Of a stretch of DNA of 22,500 bases, positions 10,876 through 20,268 are shown in pieces (position 1 is the first letter of the stretch; each line of letters opens with the position of its first letter). The notes beneath the pieces were generated by a model. It saw only the letters and a program-made list of their open reading frames with translations, was not told where the DNA came from and did no database searches. The DNA is from Chondrilla cf. caribensis (Eukaryota; Porifera; Demospongiae; Chondrillida; Chondrillidae): the NCBI GenBank assembly GCA_964020155.1, contig OZ026546.1, positions 1,961,081 to 1,983,580 of the forward strand, in the 5' to 3' direction. The position numbers and the translations under genes are program-made.

Positions 10876-12960
10876 GATCCAATGGTTTTTTTTTCTGAGT
10901 CTGAATCCCCAGGTATCCAAGAATTAGTTGAAGAAGGGGAAATTCACTTCGTTGCACATGGGACGTCATCCCTGAGTGACCAGTTGGCCATTGTTCCAGA
11001 AAGGGTAGCCGAACTAGAGGGATTGACTGAACCTGTAACAACAGAAAATGGAATCCAAGTAGTGGATACCCTGAGATTTTTCAAAGGAGACAAGCCTGCA
11101 GCTGAATTTGAATCAGGCATATCCTGTGGTGGGAAGTATCCATGTGTTGGTTGTGTCTGTTCAGTTTCTCGTTTTGCAGATTTTTCACATGTAGCAAGTT
11201 GTGAAATTCGTACCTTTGAAACTGTCCAGAAGATTGCACTGCAAGGTGTGTATGGGAAGAAGGCTGGTTCTCTGAAATTCTATGAAGGATTGAACAAAAG
11301 AGAACTACAAATTGAATTGGAAGCAAGGGGCATCAAGGATTACCCAAACGATAAAAGTGGAAGGTTAGATGTATTGAAAGGTGTTCTATGTGGTGTTCAG
11401 AGGGTACCTTCTCTTATGTTGTTTGCCCCTGAAGTATGCCTCGAAGGCATGTCATTGCAAAGATACTGTGTACTTCCATTTGAGCCTTTGCATGATTTGA
11501 AAGGGTACTTAGGTGGGGTGTTGAGAAAACTTCCATCTGTCATACCCAATGGTCCCCTAAGAAACAGTGTTGTTACGTACTTGGATTCCGTATGGAAAAA
11601 GGAACATTTATATGGTTCTGATTTAAGAGAAGCCTTAATTGAAGTAGCACACCTGTTTGCTAGGTCCAATGTAAGCATTGTAGGTACTTCCCCACAGTGT
11701 ACTGTGGGGAAGTACATAAACTGTTTGGTGCAAATTGCTAAAATTTTGTACACGAAAGATTGCCATAGGACCCCAAAGCAATGTTTACAATTCTATAATT
11801 GTGCTTTCATTGTGCACCACTTGCATTGTGACCTTTTTGGTGAAGTAAAAGCTGGATTGTATTTTCATGCTTTGCTTAGTCATGGTCCTCTTCAGCATGA
11901 AATTGTATGTAGCAGATCTGTCAATACAGAGAATGAAGAACGTTTGTTCAAGTGTGCTGAAGCAGCTGCCCGATGTACAGATCGAAAGCCAGAGAACATG
12001 CTGCCGGGTATACTCAAACGGATGCAGTGTAAAAGAGAAGCTGCTACAGATAATCCAATCAAAGACTCCCAACATAGAAACTCAAGAATTAGTGTTCACG
12101 CTGATGGTCTCCCAAAATACACTGGTTCTACGTTCACAAAGGATTGGACAAAGAAAAAGTCCTATGCCTGGCAAGCTCACCTACAACGGATTGCCCACTT
12201 TCTGGTACCGGGAAAGGGAGTGTGGTGGCATTGTACACAGTCAGGTGATGTCTGTTTTAGTGATGGTGATTCAGATTTAGAATACCATTCTGCAGGTCCA
12301 CAATTATTGCACTTCCGTAATTCAAATCTGGAAGATGTGTCTGAACGAGCTCAATCTTGCTGGCAAAGCTGTGTTACAAAACAGCTGGAGATGCCTATCG
12401 ATGCAGTGAGGATCTACAATGGAGATGGAAACCCTGTTAATGTGGTCACTGCTCCACAGGAAATGGAAACCTCTTTTAATGTATCTGTAGTGTGTGATGT
12501 ACATTTTCCGCTTGTGTCAACTCCAGGTAATGTACAGAATGATGTCGAAAGTGGTCCTGAGATCCCAGCCACTAGTACACCTTTGTCCACCCAAAGTGTA
12601 GCAGTCCCACTCAGCGAACCTGATGCTGGAGTATGTGCTGACATGGCTGTTGAAGTACCAAACAACCCCATGTGTGAGTTAAAAACGTCTGTGTGTAAGG
12701 CTATAGCGAAGTTGTTAGGCTTGTCCTCTGAATTGAGAGAGTTTGACACTGTTAGACATTTAGCCAAAAGTACAGAAAGACCTCTTTCAATTCAACTCAA
12801 AAAACACAAGAAATTGGCTTTACACTTTCGTAGACTCATTTATACACACAAGGCATCCATTGAGAAACTACTGCCTAATCTTTTACATGATTCTCCTGAT
12901 TATTTGAAGCATACAAAAGACCTTAAACTATGCTTACAGCTTGTGTGCAATCTCCACTAA
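10876..12960 (+). pseudogene. Transposase-like gene, C-terminal segment (DDE core, zinc and SAP-like insert)
   Basis: It is in the same frame as 10393-10875, beyond the single TAA, and the ATG at 10882 starts a 692-codon frame. Positions from that ATG: a second candidate catalytic Asp in RFFKGDKPAAEFESG (about 65-79, Asp70), directly followed by a Cys cluster (C82, C88, C91, C93) that looks like zinc ligands; a SAP-like helix-turn-helix (about 137-170, LNKRELQIELEARGI); LPFEPLHDLKG with Asp205; a His-rich stretch (311-340); and VNTENEERLF (about 347-356), which may supply the catalytic Glu. The Ser/Pro/Thr-rich C-terminus is variable. The Asp plus zinc-ligand arrangement recalls CACTA- and KDZ-type transposases. 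It would be nuclear and cut the element ends. Function from this copy requires readthrough and frameshift correction. Confidence 0.62.
11684..11715. repeat. 32-bp palindrome inside transposase coding sequence
   Basis: GTACTTCCCCACAGT and its exact complement are separated by only 2 bp (GT). It lies in frame within the coding segment (codons for VGTSPQCTVGKY). It could form a tight hairpin in DNA or RNA. Confidence 0.85.
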
Positions 12961-12983
12961 AATGGTTATGTGTGTATCTACAA

Positions 12984-13238
12984 TGTACAGAGTGCCTACG
13001 GCACATAGTACATTCAACTTGTACAGAGTGCCTACGGCACATAGTACATTCAACTGTGTACAGAGTGCCTACGGCACATAGTACATTCAACTGTGTACAG
13101 AGTGCCTACGGCACATAGTACATTCAACTTGTACAGAGTGCCTACGGCACATAGTACATTCAACTGTGTACAGAGTGCCTACGGCACATAGTACATTCAA
13201 CTTGTACAGAGTGCCTACGGCACATAGTACATTCAACT
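12984..13238 (+). repeat. Minisatellite of seven nested-palindrome units
   Basis: Seven head-to-tail units start at 12984, 13020, 13057, 13094, 13130, 13167 and 13203 (36 or 37 bp each; the length difference is a single base in the spacer after ATTCAACT). Each unit is a nested palindrome: outer TGTAC/GTACA, inner GTGCC-TAC-GGCAC, with AGA/ATA between. The units are practically identical, so the expansion is recent or homogenised. The array starts 24 bp after the transposase stop and ends 5 bp before the first hammerhead ribozyme. It would lie in the 3' untranslated part of a transposase transcript. Roles could include protein-binding sites or RNA hairpins. Confidence 0.95.
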
Positions 13239-13243
13239 GATAC

Positions 13244-13330
13244 ACTGCACTGATGAGTGTCCAATAAGACCGAAACACTGGCTTGCCATCTATCTATAAC
13301 CACTAGAGATGGTAAGTCAGTGTCTGCAGT
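13244..13330 (+). ncRNA. Hammerhead ribozyme, type I (HHR1)
   Basis: A self-cleaving RNA motif. Stem I pairs ACTGCA (13244-13249) with TGCAGT (13325-13330). The core CTGATGA is at 13250-13256. Stem II (13257-13271) needs one bulged base (G, bulge, GTC against GACC). GAAA is at 13272-13275. Stem III is 17 bp (13275-13291 with 13307-13323) including two G-U wobbles. C17 is at 13324, so predicted cleavage is between 13324 and 13325. Both ends open through stem I, making it type I, the class known in animal satellites, retrozymes and Penelope-like elements. The weaker stem II may reduce activity. Confidence 0.85.
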
Positions 13331-13408
13331 TTCATAATAGTATATAGTCTATATACGTATATAATATTATAATTTGATATCATATATTGTGCATATATGA
13401 AAATGTGC

Positions 13409-13462
13409 GCTGTACTGATGAGGCCCAGAAGGCCGAAACGCTATTGTAATAGCGTCTACAGC
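13409..13462 (+). ncRNA. Hammerhead ribozyme, type I (HHR2)
   Basis: All invariant core positions are present. Stem I pairs GCTGTA (13409-13414) with TACAGC (13457-13462). CTGATGA is at 13415-13421. Stem II GGCC/GGCC (13422-13425 with 13431-13434) has loop CAGAA. GAAA is at 13435-13438. Stem III pairs ACGCTA (13438-13443) with TAGCGT (13450-13455). C17 is 13456, with cleavage predicted after it. The 31 nt from stem I to GAAAC (13409-13439) are identical to HHR3 on the other strand, while stem III differs in sequence but still pairs. It is followed at once by TG-rich DNA. Confidence 0.94.
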
Positions 13463-13599
13463 TGATTGTGTATGTGTGTGTATGTGTATGTATGTATGTA
13501 TGTGTTTATGTATGTATGTGTGCATATATATATATATGTATGTATGTATATACCTATGTATGTGTGTATATAATATATCTGTGTATGTGTGTATGTGTA

Positions 13600-13677
<78 letters not shown>

Positions 13678-13725
13678 TGTACATGTGTTTGCAGAATGTA
13701 CGTACGTATGCATGTATGTGTATTG
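13463..13725. repeat. TG/TATG microsatellite
   Basis: A run of TGTATG, TATATA and a long pure (TG)n core (about 13605-13680) begins directly at the 3' side of HHR2. No coding potential is seen; open frames here are repeat artefacts. Confidence 0.95.
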
Positions 13726-14039
13726 TATATTATAATATTAGATATTATACAAAATGAATGAGAATAGAGATTATAGCTGCTTCTTATATACATAATATTA
13801 TACGTATAATGTAATATTCATGTACATAATATTATGTATGTCTGTATGTATGCATATATATGCATGCAAAAAAATAATTAAAGGCCCATTTCACACGCAC
13901 ACACACACACATGTACATACATACATACAATCATGCATCAGTCCTCATGGGTTTAGAGTAGCCATAATATGGATATAATTAGATTGCATTATTCATAATA
14001 AAATTAGTCATCCTGTATTATATCTAATTCATTATTATA
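13726..14039. other. AT-rich spacer between facing ribozymes
   Basis: It is AT-rich with several short palindromes (for example ATAATATTATACGTATAAT near 13791) and a short CA tract near 13895. There is no gene. AATAAA at 13997-14002 is a possible plus-strand polyadenylation signal, which would place HHR1 and HHR2 upstream of the poly(A) site of a transposase transcript. Confidence 0.5.
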
Positions 14040-14101
14040 GCTGTAGACACTAGGATGCCAGCATCCTAGTGTTTCGGCCTTCTGGGCCTCATCAGTACAG
14101 C
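14040..14101 (-). ncRNA. Hammerhead ribozyme, type I (HHR3, minus strand)
   Basis: Read on minus: stem I GCTGTA (14101-14096) pairs with TACAGC (14045-14040). CTGATGA is 14095-14089. Stem II is GGCC/GGCC with loop CAGAA (14088-14076). GAAA is 14075-14072. Stem III pairs ACACTAGGATGC (14072-14061) with 14058-14047, 12 perfect pairs. C17 is 14046, with cleavage predicted after it. The core is identical to HHR2, but stem III is entirely different in sequence and still perfectly paired, which indicates selection on RNA structure. Its sense transcript would come from the right end of the transposon. Confidence 0.94.
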
Positions 14102-14149
14102 GACAACATAATGCTATGGTATTATAATACATAATATAATAACAATACA

Positions 14150-15237
<1,088 letters not shown>

Positions 15238-15323
15238 AACTGGTATACAGGACCAAGAAATAAAAATGATTTCATTCAGTTAGCACCCTCTGAAAAGCGC
15301 GGGCTTTTGGTAGGAACTACAGC

Positions 15324-15330
15324 TATAAAA
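15324..15330 (+). promoter_or_regulatory. TATA box of the CCCH gene
   Basis: TATAAAA lies 41 bp upstream of the ATG at 15371. This predicts a start site near 15352-15360 and a very short 5' untranslated region. Confidence 0.65.
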
Positions 15331-15370
15331 GTGGCCCATTCATTCACACATACAACTGCAAACGATCGAT

Positions 15371-15734
15371 ATGGCGACTTACAACTATACTTTTACTAAC
15401 TGTAGAGATTTTACCGTTGGAACCGCGGAAAATTCCAGAAAGAGGAAGGCGGAGGTGGAAGGTATGTTGAAGCTCTATCCACTGATTGATTAGGCCCATC
15501 ATAACGTCATAGCGTCATTTGTGTTTCTTTCTTACAGAAAATGGAAAGAAGAAAAAGAAGAAAGAAGACAGGAAAATCTGCGGTTTCCAGGAGAAATGTA
15601 GGAATGAGGACTGTAAATACCCGCACGTCGACAAGGAACTATTGAAGGACAAGAAGTATCCATATCGCGTTTGCTACCAATTCCCGAATTGTAAGCGAGA
15701 ACAATGTAAATTCGTGCATTGGGGCGGAAAGTAA
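15371..15734 (+). CDS. Two-exon CCCH zinc-finger protein, 95 aa (transposon cargo)
   Basis: Exon 1 is 15371-15461 and exon 2 is 15538-15734. The 76-bp intron has a consensus donor (G|GTATGT) and a pyrimidine-rich acceptor (TTTCTTTCTTACAG). Splicing joins the frames in phase 1 and gives 95 residues. The N-terminus (MATYNYTFTNCRDF) is followed by basic clusters (RKRK about 23-26; a run of six Lys at 34-39) likely to serve nuclear import or RNA contact. Two fingers of spacing C-x5-C-x4-C-x3-H follow: C45-C51-C56-H60 and C76-C82-C87-H91. That spacing is like the Nab2/ZC3H14 poly(A)-binding fingers more than the TTP type, which points to RNA binding. It has its own TATA box and is complete, unlike the transposase gene. 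A role in element RNA control is inference. Confidence 0.78.
15462..15537 (+). other. Intron of the CCCH gene
   Basis: A 76-bp GT-AG intron. Without its removal the exon 1 frame does not reach the zinc fingers. It contains AACGTCATAGCGTCA-type CRE-like words. Confidence 0.7.
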
Positions 15735-16154
15735 ACGGTTACAACATACAAACGGTTTTTCTAAAAACCATTAACTTCTAAAAGATAATTACCTTCATCC
15801 AGAATTCCTACACTTTCTTCATCCATGGATCCTACAAGCTTGTGCAAACAAAATTCGCCTAAACACGCAATCGAAAACTGAACTATACAACGGGCACTTG
15901 CCCAAGAAATTATCTGCTTCAGAACAGATGTTATCTAATCGCCATATTGTTATAACATGCGTTATGACGTAAACTTGACGTATTACTACGCAACGAATAG
16001 TTACGGACGAAGTCACGAGAAAGTCACATGTTATCTGGGAAACTCCCTGTCGGAAGGCGATAAATGGAACTTATTAACACCGGTAATTGCTGGTAAGCCA
16101 AAATGGACATGTCCCACATGCGTACCTCTGAAAGTGGGCGACAGTATCCGCTTC
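15735..16154 (+). other. Region after the CCCH gene, no clear gene
   Basis: A small hairpin (GGTTTT-TCTA-AAAACC, about 15755-15770) follows the stop and might mark transcript ends. TGACGTAA and TGACGTATTA (15965-15985) repeat the pair at 9249-9269 in the same orientation and spacing. The 24-bp sub-terminal repeat lies at 16102-16125. Frames of 64-71 codons on both strands have no recognisable motif. Confidence 0.4.
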
Positions 16155-16454
16155 CTACGCTGCCAGCGCTGAACCACTGATAGACGAGCTGTACAATTTT
16201 GCTTCTTGTATCAGCCATCTCTGTCTCCAGCCTCTACACTTTCGCAGCCTTATTACTGCAACGCTCGAAAAAACTATAATTATAGCGTTGCTTGGCAGTT
16301 TCAGAGAAATCTGGCTGATTTCGTTCAGTTTTCGCACGAGAACGGTGAGTGCGAGCGCCTCAGAGACCTTTCTCCTTGCCTTGCGCGGAACGTCAGCGGC
16401 AGGACAGACGCAGCATGTTGTTTCTAGATGACTAGTATCTAATCCCTGCGCCAT
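16155..16454 (-). CDS. Possible minus-strand ORF, 99 codons, unknown
   Basis: It begins at an ATG about 80 bp downstream of a TATA-like motif (TTTATAA on minus, 16531-16540) in the right terminus and reads inward. The first part has a Cys cluster (TTCCVCPAADVPRKARRK) and a helical Leu/Val-rich stretch (SEALALTVLVRKLNE). The second half looks less protein-like and a splice site may be missed. The plus strand has a competing 73-codon frame, so coding is uncertain. A transcript from here would cross HHR3 in the sense direction. Confidence 0.22.
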   Translation of the reverse strand: MAQGLDTSHLETTCCVCPAADVPRKARRKVSEALALTVLVRKLNEISQISLKLPSNAIIIVFSSVAVIRLRKCRGWRQRWLIQEAKLYSSSISGSALAA

Positions 16455-16564
16455 CCGTGTTGTATCCCTTCATCGAAGTCGTTCCAGCGCCCAAAATACA
16501 ACTCGCACCTTTGTCCGTACGTATGGTTGCTTATAAACGCCCTCGGCGATGATTGCGCAAGGTG

Positions 16565-16648
16565 TTAAATTGACAATAGTTGCTAGACCCTATTTATCCT
16601 TTTCGCCCCCGCGCGACAATGAGATATTGGGTCTAGCGAGCCAGACTA
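16565..16648 (-). repeat. Right terminal inverted repeat
   Basis: This is the partner of 8397-8484. The perfect 19-bp stretch is at 16567-16585, and the terminus CCAGACTA abuts the second copy of the 9-bp target duplication (16649-16657). Confidence 0.8.
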
Positions 16649-17180
16649 AGCACACACACGCTGCACACACAAACACTGTGCACACACACTGCGCACACAC
16701 ACAATGCGCACACATACATTGCAAACAAAAATATTTAGCACACAAACATTGAGTTCAAACAAACTGCGCACACACACTGCGCACACACACTGTGCACAAA
16801 CAAACTGCGCACACGCATATTGTGCACTGACACGCTGCGCACACACACTGCGCCCACACACAACACACACTGCGCACACACACAACACAAACTGCACACA
16901 CACACACACTGTGCACACACACTGCGCACACACACAACACATACTGCGCACACACACACTGTGCACACACACTGCGCACACACACACTGCGCACACACAC
17001 ATGGCACACACAAACATTGCGCACATACAGCGCACACACACTGTGCACGCATACACTGCGCAAACACACTGCTCGCACACGCAATGCGCGCAAACATATT
17101 GCGCACACAAACATTGAGCACACACACACTGTGCACAAACACCGTGCTCACACTCTACGCAAAAATCTGCGCACACACAC
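16649..17180 (+). repeat. Satellite array, continuation right of transposon
   Basis: The same TGCGCACACA-type units in the same orientation as 3213-8396 resume directly after the transposon, confirming that the element inserted into a pre-existing array. Confidence 0.93.
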
Positions 17181-17208
17181 AATGCGCACAGCGTGTGTGT
17201 GTGCGCAG
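17167..17208. repeat. Palindromic turning point of the satellite
   Basis: CTGCGCACACACAC (17167-17180) faces its complement at 17195-17208 across a 14-bp gap, a perfect 14-bp inverted pair. Left of it the top strand is CA-rich; right of it TG-rich. Confidence 0.8.
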
Positions 17209-18228
17209 TATACGTGTGCTGTGAGTTTGCTCAATGTTTGTGTGCGCAGTGTGTGTGCTCAATGTTTGTGTGCGCAATGTTTGTGTGCGCAATGTTTGTG
17301 TGCGCAATGTGTGTGTGTGCAATGTGTGTGCACAGTGTGTGTGCTCAATATTTTTATTCACAATGTTTTTGTTCGCATTGAGTGTGTGCACAGTGTGTTT
17401 GCGCAGTTTGTGAGTACTCAAAGTTTGTGTGCTCAATGCGTTTGTGCGCAATGTTTTTGTGCGCAATGTTTGTGTGCGCATTGTGTGTGTGCGCAGTGTG
17501 TGTGCGTAGTATATTTATGTGCGCATTGTGTCAGTGCGCAATGTGTGTGTGCTATATGTTTGTGTGCGCAATGTTTGTGAGCGCATTGTGTGTGTGCGCA
17601 TTGCGTTTGTGCACTGTGTGTGTGCACAGTTGTGTGTGCGCATTGTGTGTGTGTGCAGTGTGTGTGTTCAGTGTGTGTGTGCTCAATGTTTGTGTGCACC
17701 ATGTTTGTGTGCGCCATGTGTGCACCATGTTTATGTGTGCCATGTGTGCACCATGTTTATGTGTGCCATGTGTGTGTGCGCAGTGTATGTGTGTGCTGTG
17801 TGTGTGCGCAGTGTTGGTGTGCTCAATGTTTGTGTGCACAATAAGTTTGTGTGCATAATGTGTGTGCGCGCATTGTGTCAGTGCGCAGTGTGTGTGCTCA
17901 ATGTTTGTGTGCGCCATGTTTGTGTGCGCCATGTGTGTGTACGCTTTGTGTGTGTGCGCAGTGTGTGTGTGTGCAGTATATGTGTGCGCTGTGTGTGTGC
18001 TCTGTGTGTGTGCGCAGTGTGTGTGTGCGCAGTGTGTGTGTGCTCAATGTTTGTGTGCACAATGTGTGTGTGCACATTGTGCGTGTGCGCAGTGTGTGTG
18101 TTAACAATGTGTGTGTGCGCTGTGTGTGTTTGCTCAATGTTTGTGTGCGCAGAGTGGGCGCATTGTTTGTGTGCGCATTGTGTGTGCGCTGTGTGTGTGC
18201 GCAGTGTATGTGTGCTCCCATGCTAGTT
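17191..18228 (-). repeat. Satellite array in inverted orientation
   Basis: These are the same units as reverse complement (TGTGTGCGCA). Reading back from 18228, the unit order matches the left array from 3213 onward (for example the CGCCCAC variant near 3270 and the AAACTTATTGTGCAC variant near 3865), so it is an inverted copy of the left array and not an independent tract. Confidence 0.92.
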
Positions 18229-19145
18229 GAATTCATAATTGAGGTGCTGAGACTTCAAATGAAGCCAAGTTATTTGCTCAAACCTTTCTGACAGTTTTTC
18301 TCTGAAGATTAATTTTATATATTGTATTTTAATTAATTTTTAATTAATTTTTAATTAATTATTTAAATTTATTTTTTAATTAATTGTAATTAATTAATCT
18401 TAATTAATTAATTTATAAAATTAATTATTCATTCAATATAATAAATTGAATCTTTTACAATTTAATTTAATCATTAATAATTCATTAATTATTAATTATC
18501 AATATTATCTCATCTATCATCGCAAAAAATCGGAATTTGGAGGAATGCAACCCGCTACATGTAGCTAGGATTTAGTGTCCAATCGCAATATAGGCCGTTT
18601 TTATACTTTACTTACAGTTCAGTAGTCTATCTAGCTAGCCTGTCCCGCACACGCGCCCTGCGGGCGTTAAGAGCGGGAGTCTTCCTCACTCTCCGCCCGT
18701 AGGGCGCGTGTCCCCAGCTCAGTATCTATGCTCACACATATCGTTCTTTGTAGGGAGCTATTGCAATTGAACACAAGGACTTGAGCTTTTTTCAGCGAAA
18801 AAAATCCGGCAGTTGGAGGATTCGAACCTGCGAACTGTTGCTTGGAGTTGTGCCATCCAACCACTCGGCCACCGTGACCTATCTGCTTTATTATTATTAC
18901 ATGCACCATTTATAGCTGGCCTCAGCGTTCAAGTCGCAAGATAGGCCGTTATTATACTCCGCGACTGCAGATTATACTATATTCTATCTAGCCGCGAGTT
19001 CCCAGCTAGCACATAAGGTTTTGTAGGGAGTATTGCAACTGAACACAAGGAAGTGACCTTTTTTCAGAGAAAAACCGTCCGTAGTTGCGATCAGTGTTCA
19101 ATTCTAAACATAGGCCGTCTCCACTCACTCGAATCATTTGATCGT
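18229..19145 (-). repeat. Right arm of the large interrupted palindrome
   Basis: Reverse complement of 2251-3212. It includes the AT-rich tract (18305-18505), the GC hairpin (18650-18710), the tRNA-like head (18805-18878) and the tail repeats. It ends abruptly at 19145, where satellite begins again, whereas the left copy continues into the repeat module at 2110-2250. Confidence 0.88.
18797..18878 (-). tRNA. tRNA-Leu-like head, inverted copy
   Basis: Boxes on minus: B at 18818-18828 and A at 18861-18871, with the T-run (A on plus) at 18797-18803. It is the same as the copy at 2518-2598 and has the same unpaired acceptor stem. Confidence 0.5.
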
Positions 19146-19430
19146 CACACACACTGCGCACACACACAATGCGCAAACACACATGGAGCACATAAACATT
19201 GCGCACACACAAACTGCGCACACACACACACACAGCGCACACATACACTGCGCACACACACACTGTGCACACACACTGCGCACACACACAATGCTCACAC
19301 AAACATTGCACACACAAACATTGTGCAAACAACATTGAGCGCACACAAACTGCGCACACACACTGCGCTCACAAATATTGAGCACACACGCACGCACGCA
19401 CGCACACACGCACCCACACACACACATTCC
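19146..19430 (+). repeat. Satellite array outside the right arm
   Basis: About 250 bp of TGCGCACACA-type units in plus orientation end in GCACGCAC and (CA)n. After it, CAG|GTAAGA at about 19450 looks like a good splice donor, but no supported exon precedes it. Confidence 0.9.
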
Positions 19431-19911
19431 AGAGTTGAAGGCCAGTCAGGTAAGAATGTCTACTAGGATGCTTGTCTCGGGAGAACCACTTATGATTGCG
19501 ATGTCCTTGCTGTTGAAACAGTTGCCGGCAAAAATCACATGGGTGGCGTGTTTTTGGTGTTATGATGTCTCTTCATATTCACCGAACTACTGTGCACATG
19601 TGCTAACGATGCTTCAGCTACTCTTGCATTACTGGAAGGAGTGAACATGTAGATGTGATGTTATGGAGGAGCAAAAGATTAGTGTGAAAACCGACATAGC
19701 CTATCAATAGCACGTTACTCAAATCAACTTCACTGTTCAACCAATTTCTGTAATTACCTGTACTTAAATACATTCCTCCCATTCAGATTCTGTCTTGCTG
19801 ATGTTACTTCACTGCATGGTGTTTCTATGTTGAAGATAACAAAGTCAAGAGTAAGTGCGTATCACACACTGACTCAACTGGCATCATCTATAGTGTTGGT
19901 GTGCTGTGGGG
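19431..19911. other. Unassigned region downstream of gag
   Basis: On minus this is where pro/pol of a Ty3/gypsy element would follow gag, but I find no protease or reverse transcriptase motif and frequent stops. On plus, a frame at 19459-19644 (ends LLLHYWKE) has no recognised domain. Confidence 0.3.
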
Positions 19912-19914
19912 TTC

Positions 19915-20266
19915 AAGACTTACGACAAACCCTAGCTATATGACCACACTTACCACAGTTGAAATACCCGGCATCCTTGAATGGGCAATTCTTGCATGGG
20001 GGGATGAAATCGACCACACTTGTAGCACCGCTCTCTGACTGGAAAACTCGTCACCTTATCATTGGAAACTGCTCAAAACTGTCCGTTTCCCCTATGGATC
20101 GCTACTAAGCCCATCCTGTCGAAAGTGGATGTCGTATGCATCGCGCTCAGCGGTTTCGTACGCTTGGCACAAATCGAATGCTTTCTTGGGTGAGATCCTT
20201 CTCTGCATGCTAGAAATCTCTTCTGTGGTCGTGTGTCCCGTAGTCGATCCCGTAGCATATCGTCAG
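19915..20266 (-). pseudogene. Ty3/gypsy-type gag, C-terminal part with zinc knuckles
   Basis: On minus this continues the gag begun at 21397 after the inserted transposon. It starts in DDMLRDRL, a phrase typical of metazoan gypsy gag, then shifts frame to one containing KAFDLCQAYETAERD. Further on there is a degenerate tandem zinc-knuckle region (19924-20036): CYKCGR, then NCGKCGHIARVC, in which the first Cys of the second knuckle is Tyr. A stop follows soon after. Several frameshifts and stops show that it is dead. Gag packages element RNA in related elements. Confidence 0.75.
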
Positions 20267-20268
20267 TA

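Noticed and set aside
13726..14039. Possible Penelope-like element or retrozyme body between HHR2 and HHR3
   Set aside because: There are no reverse transcriptase motifs, and the ribozymes are inverted instead of direct repeats, so neither structure is supported by this window alone.
19459..19644. Plus-strand frame after the CAG|GTAAGA word
   Set aside because: No domain recognised, and it begins inside what would be an intron if that donor were used.
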